Origin: Thalassospira profundimaris
Lineage (GTDB): Bacteria; Pseudomonadota; Alphaproteobacteria; Rhodospirillales; Thalassospiraceae
Reading direction: 5' to 3'
Length of the DNA: 64,000 nucleotides
NCBI RefSeq assembly: GCF_003326755.1
Contig: NZ_JPWH01000001.1
Coordinates: 1 to 64,000, forward strand
Shown here in pieces: positions 25,422-35,744 of this stretch. A program made the position numbers and the translations under genes. The notes under the pieces were generated by a model, which was given only the letters and a program-made list of their open reading frames with translations, was not told the DNA's origin and searched no databases. Each line of letters begins with the position of its first letter. The stretch's first letter is position 1.

Positions 25422-26921
25422 TTAACAGATCAGATGAAAAAAAGATCCAAACACCGATCCGTTTTGCAGGCCACACGGCCCCAAATCCTGCCCATCAGCG
25501 GTTCGCGCCATCAACCATCCCGGCCCGTCGGCCCGGATCGTGCTGGCATAATGGAATTCATGGCCGCGCAAAACCATGCCCGACCTTCCCAGGGGACAAT
25601 CCTGACTGATTTCTACCTGTCGATAGCCAAGATGCAAGCGTCGCTGCTCAAAACTGGTTTCAAGCGGCAATAAACCAGCCATTTGGTGCCGCTTGCCCGC
25701 ACCATCCACCAGAATATCCCCCAGCACCATATAGCCACCGCACTCGCCATACACCGGCAGACCGCGCCGGGCGGCATCGCGCAAGGCGGTCATAAACCGG
25801 TCCGCTTTTGCCAGATCTGCGGCATGAAGCTCGGGATAACCACCGGGCAGATAAATCGCATCGCAGTGCTGCGCGGGGGCCTGGTTTGCCAGGGGCGAAA
25901 AATAGTCGATCCGCGCTCCGGCAGCTTCCCAACCCGCAATCAAATGCGGATAACAAAAGGCAAAGGCCGCATCGCGCGCCACCGCAATATGCCGCCCCAA
26001 AGGCGCAATCAGCACCGGCGCATTATCCGATGCGCCATCAAACCACCCGTTCCGGTGCGGGTGATGTGACAACACATCAGATGACGAAGACACAGGCCGG
26101 GGCACAGACGTTTGCGGGCTGGCATCGCCCTGTTCTGGTATATTGGCCAGGTTCCGGGCCACAGGCGCGACACCGGCAAGCTGCAAAAACCGGTCCAGGT
26201 CAATATCGCGTTCAATGATCGTGCTGGCATGGTCCAGGAAGGCCTCCAGGGCGGGATGTTCACCCGCCTGCACCAGACCCAAATGCCGTTCGGGCAGGGA
26301 CAAGGCATCCTCACGCATCACGGCCCCAATGATTGGAATATCGGGAATCGCCTGCGCACAGGCCGCCATGATCAAATCGCGATGGCGGGCACTTCCCACC
26401 CGGTTCAAAATCACTCCGGCAATGCGCACATCGGCACGAAACCGGACAAACCCCTGAATAATGGCCGCGGCCGATGCCGCCTGTCCGCGCACATCAATCA
26501 CCAGCACCACCGGCCAGTCCATCAACGCCGCCAAATCGGCCGATGACCCCCCGCCCCCCGCAGCCCCGTCAAACAACCCCATTGCCCCTTCGCACAGCAA
26601 AAACCGGCCCCCATCAGGCGGGCCGACATGCCAGTCGGCCAGAGCCTTGATCGCGTGATCAGACATCGCCCACGGATCGAGATTGATGCAGAGCCTGCGG
26701 CTTGCCGCCTGCTGAAAGGCAGGATCAATATAATCCGGCCCGGCCTTGGCAGCGACTACCGGCTGCCCGCGATTGGCAAGCGCGCGTAAAATGCCCAGCG
26801 TGATAACGGTTTTGCCGCTATTGGAGGCAGGGGCCGCAATCAACAGACCCGGAACGGTTTTATTCCCGGGTTTCGACAACTTTTTCAATGCCTTCGGCAA
26901 TTTTTTCTGGCGTTTCACCAT
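25422..26921 (-). CDS. cobB: Cobyrinate a,c-diamide synthase
   Basis: Up to 499 residues. The N-terminal dethiobiotin-synthetase-like ATPase has the P-loop IAAPASNSGKT and the C-terminal GATase has the nucleophile motif VYGECGGYMVLG, both in CobB/CbiA order. It amidates the a and c carboxylates with glutamine and ATP; in the aerobic route this is done on hydrogenobyrinic acid before cobalt insertion by CobN, which this genome has. The start is uncertain: the ATG at 26921 overlaps the SCO1 gene by 62 bp and adds a lysine-rich 24-residue lead; a TTG nearer the P-loop is possible. Last cobalamin gene of the minus-strand run from cobA. Confidence 0.93.
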   Translation of the reverse strand: MVKRQKKLPKALKKLSKPGNKTVPGLLIAAPASNSGKTVITLGILRALANRGQPVVAAKAGPDYIDPAFQQAASRRLCINLDPWAMSDHAIKALADWHVGPPDGGRFLLCEGAMGLFDGAAGGGGSSADLAALMDWPVVLVIDVRGQAASAAAIIQGFVRFRADVRIAGVILNRVGSARHRDLIMAACAQAIPDIPIIGAVMREDALSLPERHLGLVQAGEHPALEAFLDHASTIIERDIDLDRFLQLAGVAPVARNLANIPEQGDASPQTSVPRPVSSSSDVLSHHPHRNGWFDGASDNAPVLIAPLGRHIAVARDAAFAFCYPHLIAGWEAAGARIDYFSPLANQAPAQHCDAIYLPGGYPELHAADLAKADRFMTALRDAARRGLPVYGECGGYMVLGDILVDGAGKRHQMAGLLPLETSFEQRRLHLGYRQVEISQDCPLGRSGMVLRGHEFHYASTIRADGPGWLMARTADGQDLGPCGLQNGSVFGSFFHLIC

Positions 26922-27498
26922 AATTGAAATGGCGAATATAGGCCCCGTCTTTACCCATCAGGTAAATAAAGGACGAATGATCAACCAGATAACCGTCCGA
27001 ATCCTTGGGTTCGCCCTCTTCAAAGGCTTTGACATAATAAACCCGATAGGCCTTGGCAGCAGCACTGGTTTGCTCCAGCGTGCCGGTCAGGCCAATCAGG
27101 CGCGGGTGAAAATGCGGCACATAATCGGCCATCGCGGCCACCGTATCACGTTCGGGATCCACCGAAATGAATATCGGCTGGACCTGCCGGGCAACATCCT
27201 CGGGCAGCAAATCCATCGCATTGGAAATCGCCTGCAATTCGGTCGGGCAGACATCCGGGCAATAGGTATAGCCAAAATAAATCAGCATATATTGCCCGCG
27301 AAAATCCTGTTCGGTGCGGGTTTTGCCGGTTTGGTCCACCAGGGTAAACGGGCCGCCAATGGTCGCAACACCCGAACCTTTGGTTTGCCCGCCATTTTCG
27401 ACCGTAATATCACGGCCCATTTCATAAAGCCGATAGCCAAAACCAAATGACAGCACCAAAATAATGGCGATGATGATGACCCAGACTCTTCTATCCAC
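26860..27498 (-). CDS. SCO1/SenC/PrrC family copper chaperone
   Basis: 212 residues. An N-terminal membrane anchor (~5-24) is followed by a thioredoxin-like domain with the copper-binding CPDVC motif in GYTYCPDVCPTEL and the conserved distal His in the VDHSSF region. SCO proteins deliver copper to the CuA site of cytochrome c oxidase in the periplasm. It sits between a TauE/SafE-like membrane protein and cobB, so a copper-related pair is embedded in the cobalamin operon. Its 3' end overlaps the proposed cobB start. Confidence 0.92.
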   Translation of the reverse strand: MDRRVWVIIIAIILVLSFGFGYRLYEMGRDITVENGGQTKGSGVATIGGPFTLVDQTGKTRTEQDFRGQYMLIYFGYTYCPDVCPTELQAISNAMDLLPEDVARQVQPIFISVDPERDTVAAMADYVPHFHPRLIGLTGTLEQTSAAAKAYRVYYVKAFEEGEPKDSDGYLVDHSSFIYLMGKDGAYIRHFNYGETPEKIAEGIEKVVETRE

Positions 27499-27677
27499 GT
27501 TTCGCCGTCCTTACCTCACTGGGCTTTATTGTCTGCAACCTGATAGCTGCCATACGCAACAGCGCCATTGCCAGGGAAGCGATATTTGCCCGTCATTCAG
27601 ATCAAGTTCTTTCAACCGGCATATCCTGTTGCCGACAAAATTGCCACCCCCAGCCGGTAAAACCGGCGTGATGGCGA

Positions 27678-28481
27678 TCACGCCATCTGATGCCAGGCCA
27701 AAACGGCCAGCACCACGGCATTGGCCACCATCAAACCCCGGCCCACCGGGGTCATGACATTGCGAAATTTACGGGTTGCATATTGCCCGATCCAGCCGGT
27801 TGCAAACAACATCGGAATGGTGCCCAGCCCAAAGGCCGCCATCACCATCCCCCCCGTCAGGGCCGATCCCCCTGCCGCCGCCAGCACCAGGGCCCCATAT
27901 ATCAGGCCACAGGGAATAAAGCCCAGCAACAAACCCAGCACATAGCCACGCAAACCAAACGGCGCACTGAAAAACGGCCCCAGCCGTGCCGTTACCTTGC
28001 GATTCCACCATTGTGCCAGCCCCGCAGAGGTGCCCGTCGCCCGTGCCGGGCCCCCCGGCAGAACCCCTGCCAGATGCGGCACCAGCCCGGAAATACCATA
28101 GACCAGAAAAAACAGGGCCGCGATCCCCAGCAAAACCGGGCCAATCCACCAGACCCGTGCCAAAGCAGAGATGCTGTCGGTAAAGAATCCGGCCAGAACA
28201 CCCAGGAAAATATATGTCGTTAACCGACCAAAATGATAAGGAAACAGCGCAGCACCCGTCAGACGCCGAAATTCCGACATTTTATCAAGCGGCATTTTTT
28301 CCATGCGCGCTGTCACCTGGCTGACCACAAAGGGCCCGCACATCCCGACACAATGGGTGGCACTGCCCACCAGGCCCGCCAGCAATGCCGTCACCATCAC
28401 ACCGCCATCCTGGCGCACCGCCGTACTGCACTGTGCCCAGCCGCTTTCAATAATGCGGATCAGAATTTGCTGTTCGTCCAT
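27678..28481 (-). CDS. TauE/SafE-like (UreH/DsbD_2 type) six-helix membrane protein
   Basis: 267 residues from the ATG at 28481. It has about six membrane segments and the motif GSATHCVGMCGPFV near residue 40, where the HC..MCGP group is characteristic of the 'sulfite exporter TauE/SafE' annotation group related to DsbD_2 and to copper-linked proteins near cbb3 oxidase genes. With SCO1 following by 179 bp, a role in copper handling for terminal oxidases is more likely than sulfite export; cobalt or nickel transport is another option given the cob genes. Substrate assignment is inference. Confidence 0.72.
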   Translation of the reverse strand: MDEQQILIRIIESGWAQCSTAVRQDGGVMVTALLAGLVGSATHCVGMCGPFVVSQVTARMEKMPLDKMSEFRRLTGAALFPYHFGRLTTYIFLGVLAGFFTDSISALARVWWIGPVLLGIAALFFLVYGISGLVPHLAGVLPGGPARATGTSAGLAQWWNRKVTARLGPFFSAPFGLRGYVLGLLLGFIPCGLIYGALVLAAAGGSALTGGMVMAAFGLGTIPMLFATGWIGQYATRKFRNVMTPVGRGLMVANAVVLAVLAWHQMA

Positions 28482-28590
28482 TGCTCTACCTGCTTGTGGG
28501 GCCACGCCCGAGGGTGGCGTAATTGTGCCGGGGCCCACCACAAAGAACAACGATATAGATCAATTGGCCTGCAACAACAAAGCAACCCGT

Positions 28591-29457
28591 TTATGATGTG
28601 CCAGTCGGCCTGCCATCCGGAACAATCAGATCCAAAATCTGGTCCAGGGCAACATGGCGCACCGCATCCACATCATCCTGTGGCGACAGCCAGTTCAGGC
28701 GGTCGCGCAAATCAACAACCTTGCCCACAATGCAAATGGCCGGCGGTTCAAGCTGCGAATTGGCAATATCGCGGGCGGCATTTTTCAGAGTCGTAATCAG
28801 CAATTGCTGGTGGGGGGTGGTGGCGCGGCTGATCACGGCGACCGGTTCATCTGCCGGGCGGCCATGATCCATCAGGCGGTTGGCAATGCGCTCGATATGC
28901 TTCATCGCCATATACATCACCAGAACCTGGGATCCTTCGGCCAGCGACGCCCAGTGGATGTTATCGGGCACATCGCCACTGGCCCCGTGGCCGGTGACAA
29001 AGGTAACGGCAGAATTGCAATCCCGGTGGGTTGCGGGAATACCGGCATAGGCCGCCCCGGCAATGCCGGCGGTAATACCGGGCACGACACGAAACGGAAT
29101 GCCATGTTCCACCAGGGTCAGGCCCTCTTCCCCACCGCGCCCGAACACAAACGGGTCCCCGCCTTTCAGGCGCAAGACACGCAATCCCTGCCGGGCCAGA
29201 TCCACAAGTTCCAGCGAAATATCATTCTGTTTGGCCGAGGGACGACCGCCACGTTTGCCTGCGTAAATCTGTTTTGTATCGGGCCGCAGCAGGTTCAGAA
29301 TCCGGTCATCAACCAGTGCGTCATATACCACCACATCGGCCTGCTGCATGGCGTTAACGGCATGCAGGGTCAATAATCCCGGATCGCCCGGCCCGGCACC
29401 AACCAGCCAGACCCAGCCTGCTTCAAATACCGGAAAATCAATACCAAGTGCTGTCAT
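28591..29457 (-). CDS. cobA: Uroporphyrinogen-III C-methyltransferase
   Basis: 288 residues from the ATG at 29457. It has the SUMT hallmarks VWLVGAGPGDPGLLTL, the LKGGDPFVFGRGGEE loop and VVPGITAGIAGAAYAGIP. It lacks the CysG-type N-terminal dehydrogenase/ferrochelatase module, so it makes precorrin-2 only. It starts the minus-strand run cobA, SafE-like, SCO1, cobB, and is divergent from cbiD 260 bp away. No B12 riboswitch is visible in that gap. Confidence 0.95.
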   Translation of the reverse strand: MTALGIDFPVFEAGWVWLVGAGPGDPGLLTLHAVNAMQQADVVVYDALVDDRILNLLRPDTKQIYAGKRGGRPSAKQNDISLELVDLARQGLRVLRLKGGDPFVFGRGGEEGLTLVEHGIPFRVVPGITAGIAGAAYAGIPATHRDCNSAVTFVTGHGASGDVPDNIHWASLAEGSQVLVMYMAMKHIERIANRLMDHGRPADEPVAVISRATTPHQQLLITTLKNAARDIANSQLEPPAICIVGKVVDLRDRLNWLSPQDDVDAVRHVALDQILDLIVPDGRPTGTS

Positions 29458-29620
29458 GCGCCCAACAAACCCGAATTTCAGAAAAACCCCACCTGCCACA
29501 TCCGGTTGCGAAACCGAACCATGACGGACATCTTACACAGAAATAGTCATCGTATGGCAACAGATAAATCCAATTTTTTCAGGTATTATTTTAAATATAT
29601 ACAAAATTTAAGTGTTTTTA

Positions 29621-29650
29621 TTGACATCATCCGGCAATGGCCTGTTATTG
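29621..29650 (+). promoter_or_regulatory. Possible promoter for cbiD
   Basis: A perfect TTGACA at 29621-29626 is followed 18 bp later by TTATTG, with TAGAAT further downstream. It lies in the AT-rich divergent gap between cobA and cbiD. The -10 match is weak. Confidence 0.3.
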
Positions 29651-29716
29651 GCAAACCCGCTAGAATACGGCCGATAATATGGCAGCCCCCAGGATAACAG
29701 GAATTCAGCCCACCCC

Positions 29717-30850
29717 ATGACCCGCAAACCCGACGGCCCGCTACGCAAAGGATGGACAACCGGGGCCTGTGCCACCGCGGCCACCCGTGCGGCCTGGCAG
29801 GCATTGCTGTCGGGCACCTTTCCCGATCCTGTCGGCATTACCCTGCCGCGCGGTGAAACCCCGCAATTTGCCTTGGTCAAACACGAAACCGGGCCGGGCT
29901 GGGCACGGGCAAGTGTCATCAAGGATGCGGGCGATGACCCCGATGTGACCCATCAGGCCGAAATCATTGCCACCCTGCGCCGGGCCAAACCGGGGGCGGG
30001 CATTTCGTTTCATGCCGGGGCGGGGGTTGGCACGGTAACAAAACCCGGCCTGCCGCTGCCGGTGGGGGAACCTGCTATCAATCCCAAACCGCGCGAAATG
30101 ATGGTGGCCCAAATCACGGAACTTGCCGCTTCCTTTGGCGTGGCCCCCGATGTGGAAATTGAAATTTCCATTCCCGGCGGCGAAGATATTGCGCAAAAAA
30201 CCTGGAATCCCCGCCTGGGCATTATCGGGGGCCTGTCGGTCTTGGGGACCACCGGCATTGTCATTCCGTTTAGCTGTTCGGCCTGGATTCATTCCATTCA
30301 TCGCGGCATTGATGTGGCGCGCGCTACCGGGCGCGCCCATATCGCCGGTGCCACCGGCAAAACATCGGAAAGTGCCATCCGGGCCTTGTATGACCTGCCC
30401 GACGAGGCGCTGATTGATATGGGCGATTTTGTCGGCGGCATGTTAAAATATCTGCGCCGCAACCCGGTTGCCAATGTCACCATCGCCGGGGGATTTGGCA
30501 AACTGGTCAAACTGGCACAGGGCCATTTGGACCTGCACAGCAGCCGTTCGCAGGTTGACATGGCAAAACTGGCCCAAACCGCCGCGAATGCCGGGGCGGA
30601 TGAAACATTATGTACGGCCATTCGCACGGCCAATACAGCGCGCCATGTGCTGGAACTTTGCGCACACGAAAACGTTGATATTGCAGAGATCATCGCCAGG
30701 CAGGCCCGCGAAACGGCAATGGCAACCCTTGACGGTGCCAGCGCAATAGAGGTTGTCATTTTTGACCGGCAGGGCAAAATGGTGGGGCGCGCCGGACAGC
30801 TTGCGCCGCCTTGCCGCCCCCAGGCACAGACCTGCCACCGGGACTGCTGA
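29717..30850 (+). CDS. cbiD: Cobalt-precorrin-5B C1-methyltransferase
   Basis: 377 residues. The N-terminal LRKGWTTGACATAATRAAW is the CbiD signature, and GAGVGTVTKPGLPLPVGEPAINPKPR-type sequence (split here across residues ~95-120) follows in the family order. CbiD methylates C1 during ring contraction in the cobalt-early pathway; several alphaproteobacteria with CobN use it in place of CobF. First gene of a plus-strand pair with cobK 98 bp downstream. Confidence 0.95.
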   Translation: MTRKPDGPLRKGWTTGACATAATRAAWQALLSGTFPDPVGITLPRGETPQFALVKHETGPGWARASVIKDAGDDPDVTHQAEIIATLRRAKPGAGISFHAGAGVGTVTKPGLPLPVGEPAINPKPREMMVAQITELAASFGVAPDVEIEISIPGGEDIAQKTWNPRLGIIGGLSVLGTTGIVIPFSCSAWIHSIHRGIDVARATGRAHIAGATGKTSESAIRALYDLPDEALIDMGDFVGGMLKYLRRNPVANVTIAGGFGKLVKLAQGHLDLHSSRSQVDMAKLAQTAANAGADETLCTAIRTANTARHVLELCAHENVDIAEIIARQARETAMATLDGASAIEVVIFDRQGKMVGRAGQLAPPCRPQAQTCHRDC

Positions 30851-30948
30851 GACGGGGCACTGGATTTCAGCCTTATCGCTGTTTAACCGCCGGTAAAGAT
30901 CCGTCCATTGATGCCAGACATAACCAGACCAAAGGAAACCGCTTGCCG

Positions 30949-31746
30949 ATGTCCGATCCTGACCTGAGACTGAAACATCATCTTTCTCCGCTCAACGTGC
31001 TGGTTTTTGGTGGCACCGGTGACGCCAACCAGATCACCAGCGAGCTTCTGGTCAGGTTTGGATCCCATATCCGTTTGCAGCTTTCGATTGCCGGGCGCAC
31101 CAGTGCGCCCAATTTGCCCGATGGCGTCCCGGTGCGCATTGGCGGTTTTGGCGGGCCGGAAGGCATTGTCAAAAACCTCAAAAAAGAAGGCATCGACCTG
31201 GTCATTGATGCCACCCACCCGTTTGCCACCCAAATTTCGGCCCATATTGCCAAGGCCTGCGAACAGGCTGGCACCCCGTGCATTCAGTACCATCGTGCCC
31301 CCTGGACACCGACCGAGGGTGATCACTGGATCACGGTGCCCAACCTCAAGGCGGCCGCCCAAAAACTGCCGTCAGTGGGCACACGCGCCCTGATTGCCAT
31401 TGGTCGCAAGAACCTTCACTATTTCAACAACCTGCAGGATTGCTGGTTGCTGGTCCGCACGATCGAAGCCCCCAAACAGCCCTTTGACCTTGCCAATGGC
31501 GAATGGCTATCGGCACGCGGCCCGTTTTCGGCGGACCGCGAACGCGACCTTCTGGAACGCTACGAAATTGATGTTGTCGTCACCAAAAACAGTGGCGGCG
31601 AGGCCAGCGAAGGCAAACTGATTGCCGCACGCGAATTGGGCATTCCCGTCATCATGGTTGAACGCCCGCCGCTTCAGGATGTCGATTATGCCAGCACTAC
31701 CGAAGAGGTCATGCAAAAGGTCGCCCATTACCACACAACCCAGTAA
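30949..31746 (+). CDS. cobK: Precorrin-6A reductase
   Basis: 265 residues from the ATG at 30949, with AAAGGA upstream. The CobK/CbiJ pattern is clear: VLVFGGTGDANQIT for nucleotide binding at ~20, DATHPFATQIS at ~85, and VVTKNSGGEASEGKL near the end. It reduces the precorrin-6 macrocycle with NADPH. It follows cbiD and ends before a short hairpin with a T-tract at 31780-31798. Confidence 0.93.
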   Translation: MSDPDLRLKHHLSPLNVLVFGGTGDANQITSELLVRFGSHIRLQLSIAGRTSAPNLPDGVPVRIGGFGGPEGIVKNLKKEGIDLVIDATHPFATQISAHIAKACEQAGTPCIQYHRAPWTPTEGDHWITVPNLKAAAQKLPSVGTRALIAIGRKNLHYFNNLQDCWLLVRTIEAPKQPFDLANGEWLSARGPFSADRERDLLERYEIDVVVTKNSGGEASEGKLIAARELGIPVIMVERPPLQDVDYASTTEEVMQKVAHYHTTQ

Positions 31747-31779
31747 GCATTATTTCCCGGCTGGAAGGCGCCCCGAATC

Positions 31780-31798
31780 CGGCGTAACCGCCGTTTTT
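31780..31798 (+). terminator. Weak rho-independent terminator after cobK
   Basis: CGGCG-TAAC-CGCCG followed by TTTTTG. The stem is only 5 bp, so termination may be partial. Confidence 0.45.
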
Positions 31799-32129
31799 GC
31801 CCTGCCGGGATGATGTTTCAGTAAAGTGACATTTCCCCTGAAAAACCGCCGTTTTCGACACTATTTCCGCCGGATTTTATACCCTGAATTGTGGTTGTCC
31901 CCCGGCGCGCATCCCCGAACATGAAAATTGGTTAATCTCCTTGCCAGCGTTAATCTGACGCGGAATATTTTCGGGCTGTCATGTCTCTGTGGGCATCAAG
32001 AGGGAAAAATAACGGGAGTCCCCTTGTCGCAACATGCCCCTGACACGGCAACAGGGGGAATTTATCCATGTCGATAGAACGGTCAAAATCGCCGCACGAT
32101 GACACCAACCAGCATATGGGGAACTTGGA
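31799..32129. other. Non-coding gap upstream of chemoreceptor gene
   Basis: No gene is visible. It holds two direct copies of GTTAATCT (31931-31938 and 31949-31956), 18 bp apart start to start, which may be a regulator or promoter element for the downstream chemoreceptor. Confidence 0.5.
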
Positions 32130-34277
32130 ATGACTGGTCGTATTGGTCTGCGCGGACGCCTGATGCTTGCCATCGTCCCGATCGCTCTGCTTGCCGCAAG
32201 TGCCGCAGGCATCGGCATTTTTTCATTTGAAACCACGCGCCAACAGCAAAAAACCGTCTCGGAAGAGGCAATTCCGGCTCTTGTCACCGCCCAGCAGCTT
32301 TATGCCAAAGGCAATTCCCTGACAACGATCGGTCGAATGGTTGCCGCGGCCAACAACGAAAACGCCGTCAAAAAAGCAACCGAAAAGCTTCAGGCCGTCG
32401 AAAATGCCATTCATGACGACATTTCCCATTTGTCCGAACTTGGGGTCAATGCCGACATTCTGGGCAATTTTTCCAGTAAAACCGGTCAACTTGGCAAAAA
32501 CATCCGACGTCTCAGTGAAACGCGCCTGACGCTGTTCAGCCTCGGCACACAGTTGAACGAGCGCGCACAGGAAAATGCCAGTGCGGCCGCCGCCATCGAA
32601 AAACTTGCCAATAATCTGGGCATGAATGCCGCGATGAATCTGAATGACAATGCAAGTTCGCTCTATGCCTTGATCGGCGACCCGGCGCAAACCTCGCTTG
32701 CATCGGACAAGCTTAATGACCTGCTGGATGTCAATGCGATCAATATGCAGAACATGAGCGAACTGCGCGCCAACGCCTTCCAGATTCCGGCAACCGGCGA
32801 CCAGATTCTGGCAACAACCAACAGCGAAGACCTGGATCGCATCAAATTTCAGGCTGACCCGATGCTGGTGCAATTGCAAAAAGGCATTGAACGCATCAGC
32901 GACAAGGCCGAAAAAACCAACGGTCAGAAGCAGTTTGACATCATTCGTGCAAACCTGAACCCCAATGCCGACCACAACCTGTTTGACCTGCAACACCAGC
33001 GCCTGGAAACCGGTGCCGAACTTGACAATATTCTCGATCAGAACAACAGCATTTCGGTCGATATCGCCCAAAGCGCCCAGCAGGTGCTCGAGCAAATGCA
33101 GGATAAAATCGACACCGCCAACCACGCTGTTGAAGGCACCATCGAGGCATCCCGAACCGTGATGATCGCCGTTATCATTGCTGTTATTGTCATCTCCGGC
33201 CTCATCCTGTGGTTTTACGTCCAGCGCAACCTTTTGCGCCGTCTGATCGGCCTGAACAGGGCCATGACACGTCTTGCCAGCGGCGATCTCGAAACACCAG
33301 TTCTTGACAAGGGACACGATGAAATCGCCGATATGGCCGTTGCGGTTGAAACCTTGCGCGAAAACGGCCTTGAAGCCCGGCGTCTGCGCGCGGAAAACAA
33401 AGAAGCCGAACAGCGCGCCGAACAATTGCGCCGCCAGACCCTGCTGGAAATGGCAGACGGGTTTGAAGCCACCATCAATGCCCTGGTGGCCGAACTGGTC
33501 AGGGCTGCGGGCGACATGGGCGACACCATGAGCAAAATGGCCGACAATGCCGGTAATAACGTCAGCCGGGCGATGGAAGTCACCAATGCCTCGCAGGAGG
33601 CCTCGCGCAATGTCAGTGCCGTCTCCTCGGCCACCGAACAGCTTTCGGCGTCGGTGCGCGAAATTGAACGCCAGATCGTCAAGGCCGAGGAAATTTCGCA
33701 AAATGCCGTCGGTCAGGCCCGGCGCTCCGATGAAACCGTGCGCCAAATGTCGGAAACCGCCTCTCGCATTGGCGAAGTCATTAACCTGATCACCAATATT
33801 GCCGATCAAACCAACCTTTTGGCATTAAATGCCACCATCGAGGCCGCCCGGGCCGGTGACGCCGGCAAAGGCTTTGCCGTTGTGGCAGGCGAAGTGAAAA
33901 ACCTTGCCACCCAGACCCAGCGCGCGACCGACGATATTGGCCGCCAGATCGAAGAAATGCGTAACGTCAGCAACGATGCCGTTGAAATGATCTCCGCAAT
34001 CGCGCATACCATTGGCGAAATGGATGTGATTTCGGCCTCGATCGGGGTGGCAATGCGCCAGCAGGGTGCGGCAACCGGCGAAATTGCAACGGGTTCCGAG
34101 GAAGCCGCAAATGGTGTGCGCCATATGTCGAGCAATATGGAAAGCGTTTCGCAAACCGCCAGCACGGTGCAAAACCTTGCCAGCCATGCCCGTGACATTG
34201 CCGCAGAGCTGCTGCGCAAAACGCAGAACCTGCAACTTGAGGCCAATAATTTTGTCAGCCGGGTTCGCGCCGACTGA
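32130..34277 (+). CDS. Membrane-bound methyl-accepting chemotaxis protein with long helical sensor domain
   Basis: 715 residues. TM1 is at ~10-32 and TM2 at ~345-367, flanking a ~310-residue periplasmic, mostly helical ligand domain. A HAMP domain follows (~368-420, with [14 protein letters not shown]), then an MCP signalling domain with the tip [20 protein letters not shown] near 555-575. The sensor domain has the size and helical composition of helical-bimodular receptors such as McpS, which bind organic acids. It lies between cobalamin genes and a TRAP transporter, but has its own promoter region; a link to the TRAP substrate is only a suggestion. Confidence 0.93.
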   Translation: MTGRIGLRGRLMLAIVPIALLAASAAGIGIFSFETTRQQQKTVSEEAIPALVTAQQLYAKGNSLTTIGRMVAAANNENAVKKATEKLQAVENAIHDDISHLSELGVNADILGNFSSKTGQLGKNIRRLSETRLTLFSLGTQLNERAQENASAAAAIEKLANNLGMNAAMNLNDNASSLYALIGDPAQTSLASDKLNDLLDVNAINMQNMSELRANAFQIPATGDQILATTNSEDLDRIKFQADPMLVQLQKGIERISDKAEKTNGQKQFDIIRANLNPNADHNLFDLQHQRLETGAELDNILDQNNSISVDIAQSAQQVLEQMQDKIDTANHAVEGTIEASRTVMIAVIIAVIVISGLILWFYVQRNLLRRLIGLNRAMTRLASGDLETPVLDKGHDEIADMAVAVETLRENGLEARRLRAENKEAEQRAEQLRRQTLLEMADGFEATINALVAELVRAAGDMGDTMSKMADNAGNNVSRAMEVTNASQEASRNVSAVSSATEQLSASVREIERQIVKAEEISQNAVGQARRSDETVRQMSETASRIGEVINLITNIADQTNLLALNATIEAARAGDAGKGFAVVAGEVKNLATQTQRATDDIGRQIEEMRNVSNDAVEMISAIAHTIGEMDVISASIGVAMRQQGAATGEIATGSEEAANGVRHMSSNMESVSQTASTVQNLASHARDIAAELLRKTQNLQLEANNFVSRVRAD

Positions 34278-34341
34278 CATGCAAAAAGAAGCCGGACTGG
34301 TTTGCATTTGATGCCTGGTTTGCCCCAGCCCGGTTCGGCTT

Positions 34342-34416
34342 TGCCCTTTGGCGCAATCCAAAGGGCACCTACAACAAACCCCCGCCGGTTCTTCAAAACC
34401 GGCGGGGGTTTGTTTT
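34342..34416. terminator. Tandem hairpins forming a bidirectional terminator
   Basis: A first perfect hairpin (TGCCCTTTGG / CCAAAGGGCA, 34342-34367) lacks a U-tract. The second (34373-34414, about 18 bp, core CCCCCGCCGG / CCGGCGGGGG) is followed by TTTT and preceded by AACAAA, so it can stop transcription from both the chemoreceptor and the convergent dctM. Confidence 0.88.
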
Positions 34417-34448
34417 GACATGGCGATCAACAGGTAATGTCGCGGGCC

Positions 34449-35744
34449 TTAACCCGCATAGCCAAACATGCGTGGCAACCACAAAACAATCGACGGAATA
34501 AGCGTCATTGCCAGAAGGGCCAGCAGCAGCACAAAAATAAACGGCCAGATTTCGCGGATAATATCGCGCAGCGGAATACCCGTAACCCCGTTAAGCACAA
34601 ACAGCACCACCCCGTAAGGCGGTGTCACCAGGCCAATCATGATATTGACCGTCACCACCACACCAAAATGCACCAGATCAATGCCCAGCATTTTGGCAGC
34701 CGGCAAAAACAGCGGCACCACAATCAAAAGCAGAGTCGTGGCATCAAACAGGCAGCCCAAAAGCAGGATCAGAACATTGACACCCAGCAGGAAAACAATG
34801 GGCGACATTTCCAGCCCGGCCAGTGCGCCTGCCACCATCGAAGGCACGTTTTCGCTGGCAACCAGGTAATTCAGCACCAGGGCCGAGGCAATGATCAACC
34901 CGACAACCGAGGTTGAGCGCGCCCCATCCAGGACCAGCTTGTAAAAGTCTTTCCAGGTCAATGAACGATAGAAAACCACCGACAATATCAGGGCATAAAC
35001 CGCGGCAACCGCCGCCGCCTCGGTCGGGGTGGTCACACCGCCATAAATGCCATAGAGCAAAATCACCGGCAGCATCAGGGCCGGGAAGGCCCGCATGGTC
35101 AGGCGCGGAATTTCGCGAACCGGTACCGCCTCGTCACGCGGGAAATTGCGGCGGCGCGCTGTAATGGCATTCAGAATCATTAACACCAGTGCCAACAAAA
35201 GCCCCGGCACAATCCCGCCCAAAAACAGATAACCGATCGAGGTATCGGAAATCAGCGCATAGAGGATCATGGGAATGGACGGCGGAATGATCGGACCGAT
35301 CACGCTTGAGGCGGCCGTCAAGGCGGCGGCATAGCCCGGCAGATAACGGTTATTGCGACACATCAGGTCAATGATCACACGGCCAATACCGGCGGCATCG
35401 GCAATCGCAGAGCCCGACATGCCCGAAAAAATCAGGCTCGCCATCACATTGACATGGGCAAGACCACCCCGCATGCGGCCGACAATGGCAACACAGAAAT
35501 TCAGCAACCGGTCGCTGATCGTTCCGGCATTCATGAAATTGGCCGCCAGAATGAACAACGGCACCGCCAGCAGGACATAACTGTTAAACAGGCCATTGAG
35601 CGCCTGCTCCGCCACCAGCCCCACATCCTGCCCGGTCATGAAAAGATAGGCAATGGAACTGGCCAGGGCCGCAAGTGAAATGGGCATACCAATGGCGCCC
35701 AGCAGCAAAAAGCCACCCAGGCTAAGCGTAAAGGCCAGGCTCAT
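34449..35744 (-). CDS. dctM: TRAP transporter large permease subunit, DctM type
   Basis: 431 residues with about twelve membrane segments. Family motifs include GMSGSAIADAAGIG in the first half and GLVTPPYGVVLFVLNG in the second. It is the sodium-coupled translocating subunit of a TRAP transporter. Its start overlaps the dctQ stop by 4 nt, so the two are translationally coupled. Last gene of the dctPQM unit. Confidence 0.95.
   Translation of the reverse strand: MSLAFTLSLGGFLLLGAIGMPISLAALASSIAYLFMTGQDVGLVAEQALNGLFNSYVLLAVPLFILAANFMNAGTISDRLLNFCVAIVGRMRGGLAHVNVMASLIFSGMSGSAIADAAGIGRVIIDLMCRNNRYLPGYAAALTAASSVIGPIIPPSIPMILYALISDTSIGYLFLGGIVPGLLLALVLMILNAITARRRNFPRDEAVPVREIPRLTMRAFPALMLPVILLYGIYGGVTTPTEAAAVAAVYALILSVVFYRSLTWKDFYKLVLDGARSTSVVGLIIASALVLNYLVASENVPSMVAGALAGLEMSPIVFLLGVNVLILLLGCLFDATTLLLIVVPLFLPAAKMLGIDLVHFGVVVTVNIMIGLVTPPYGVVLFVLNGVTGIPLRDIIREIWPFIFVLLLALLAMTLIPSIVLWLPRMFGYAG

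Noticed and set aside
32223..33809. Minus-strand frame of 528 codons opposite the membrane chemoreceptor
   Set aside because: The plus strand encodes an unmistakable HAMP-MCP protein; the antisense frame is an effect of GC-rich codon bias and lacks any domain.
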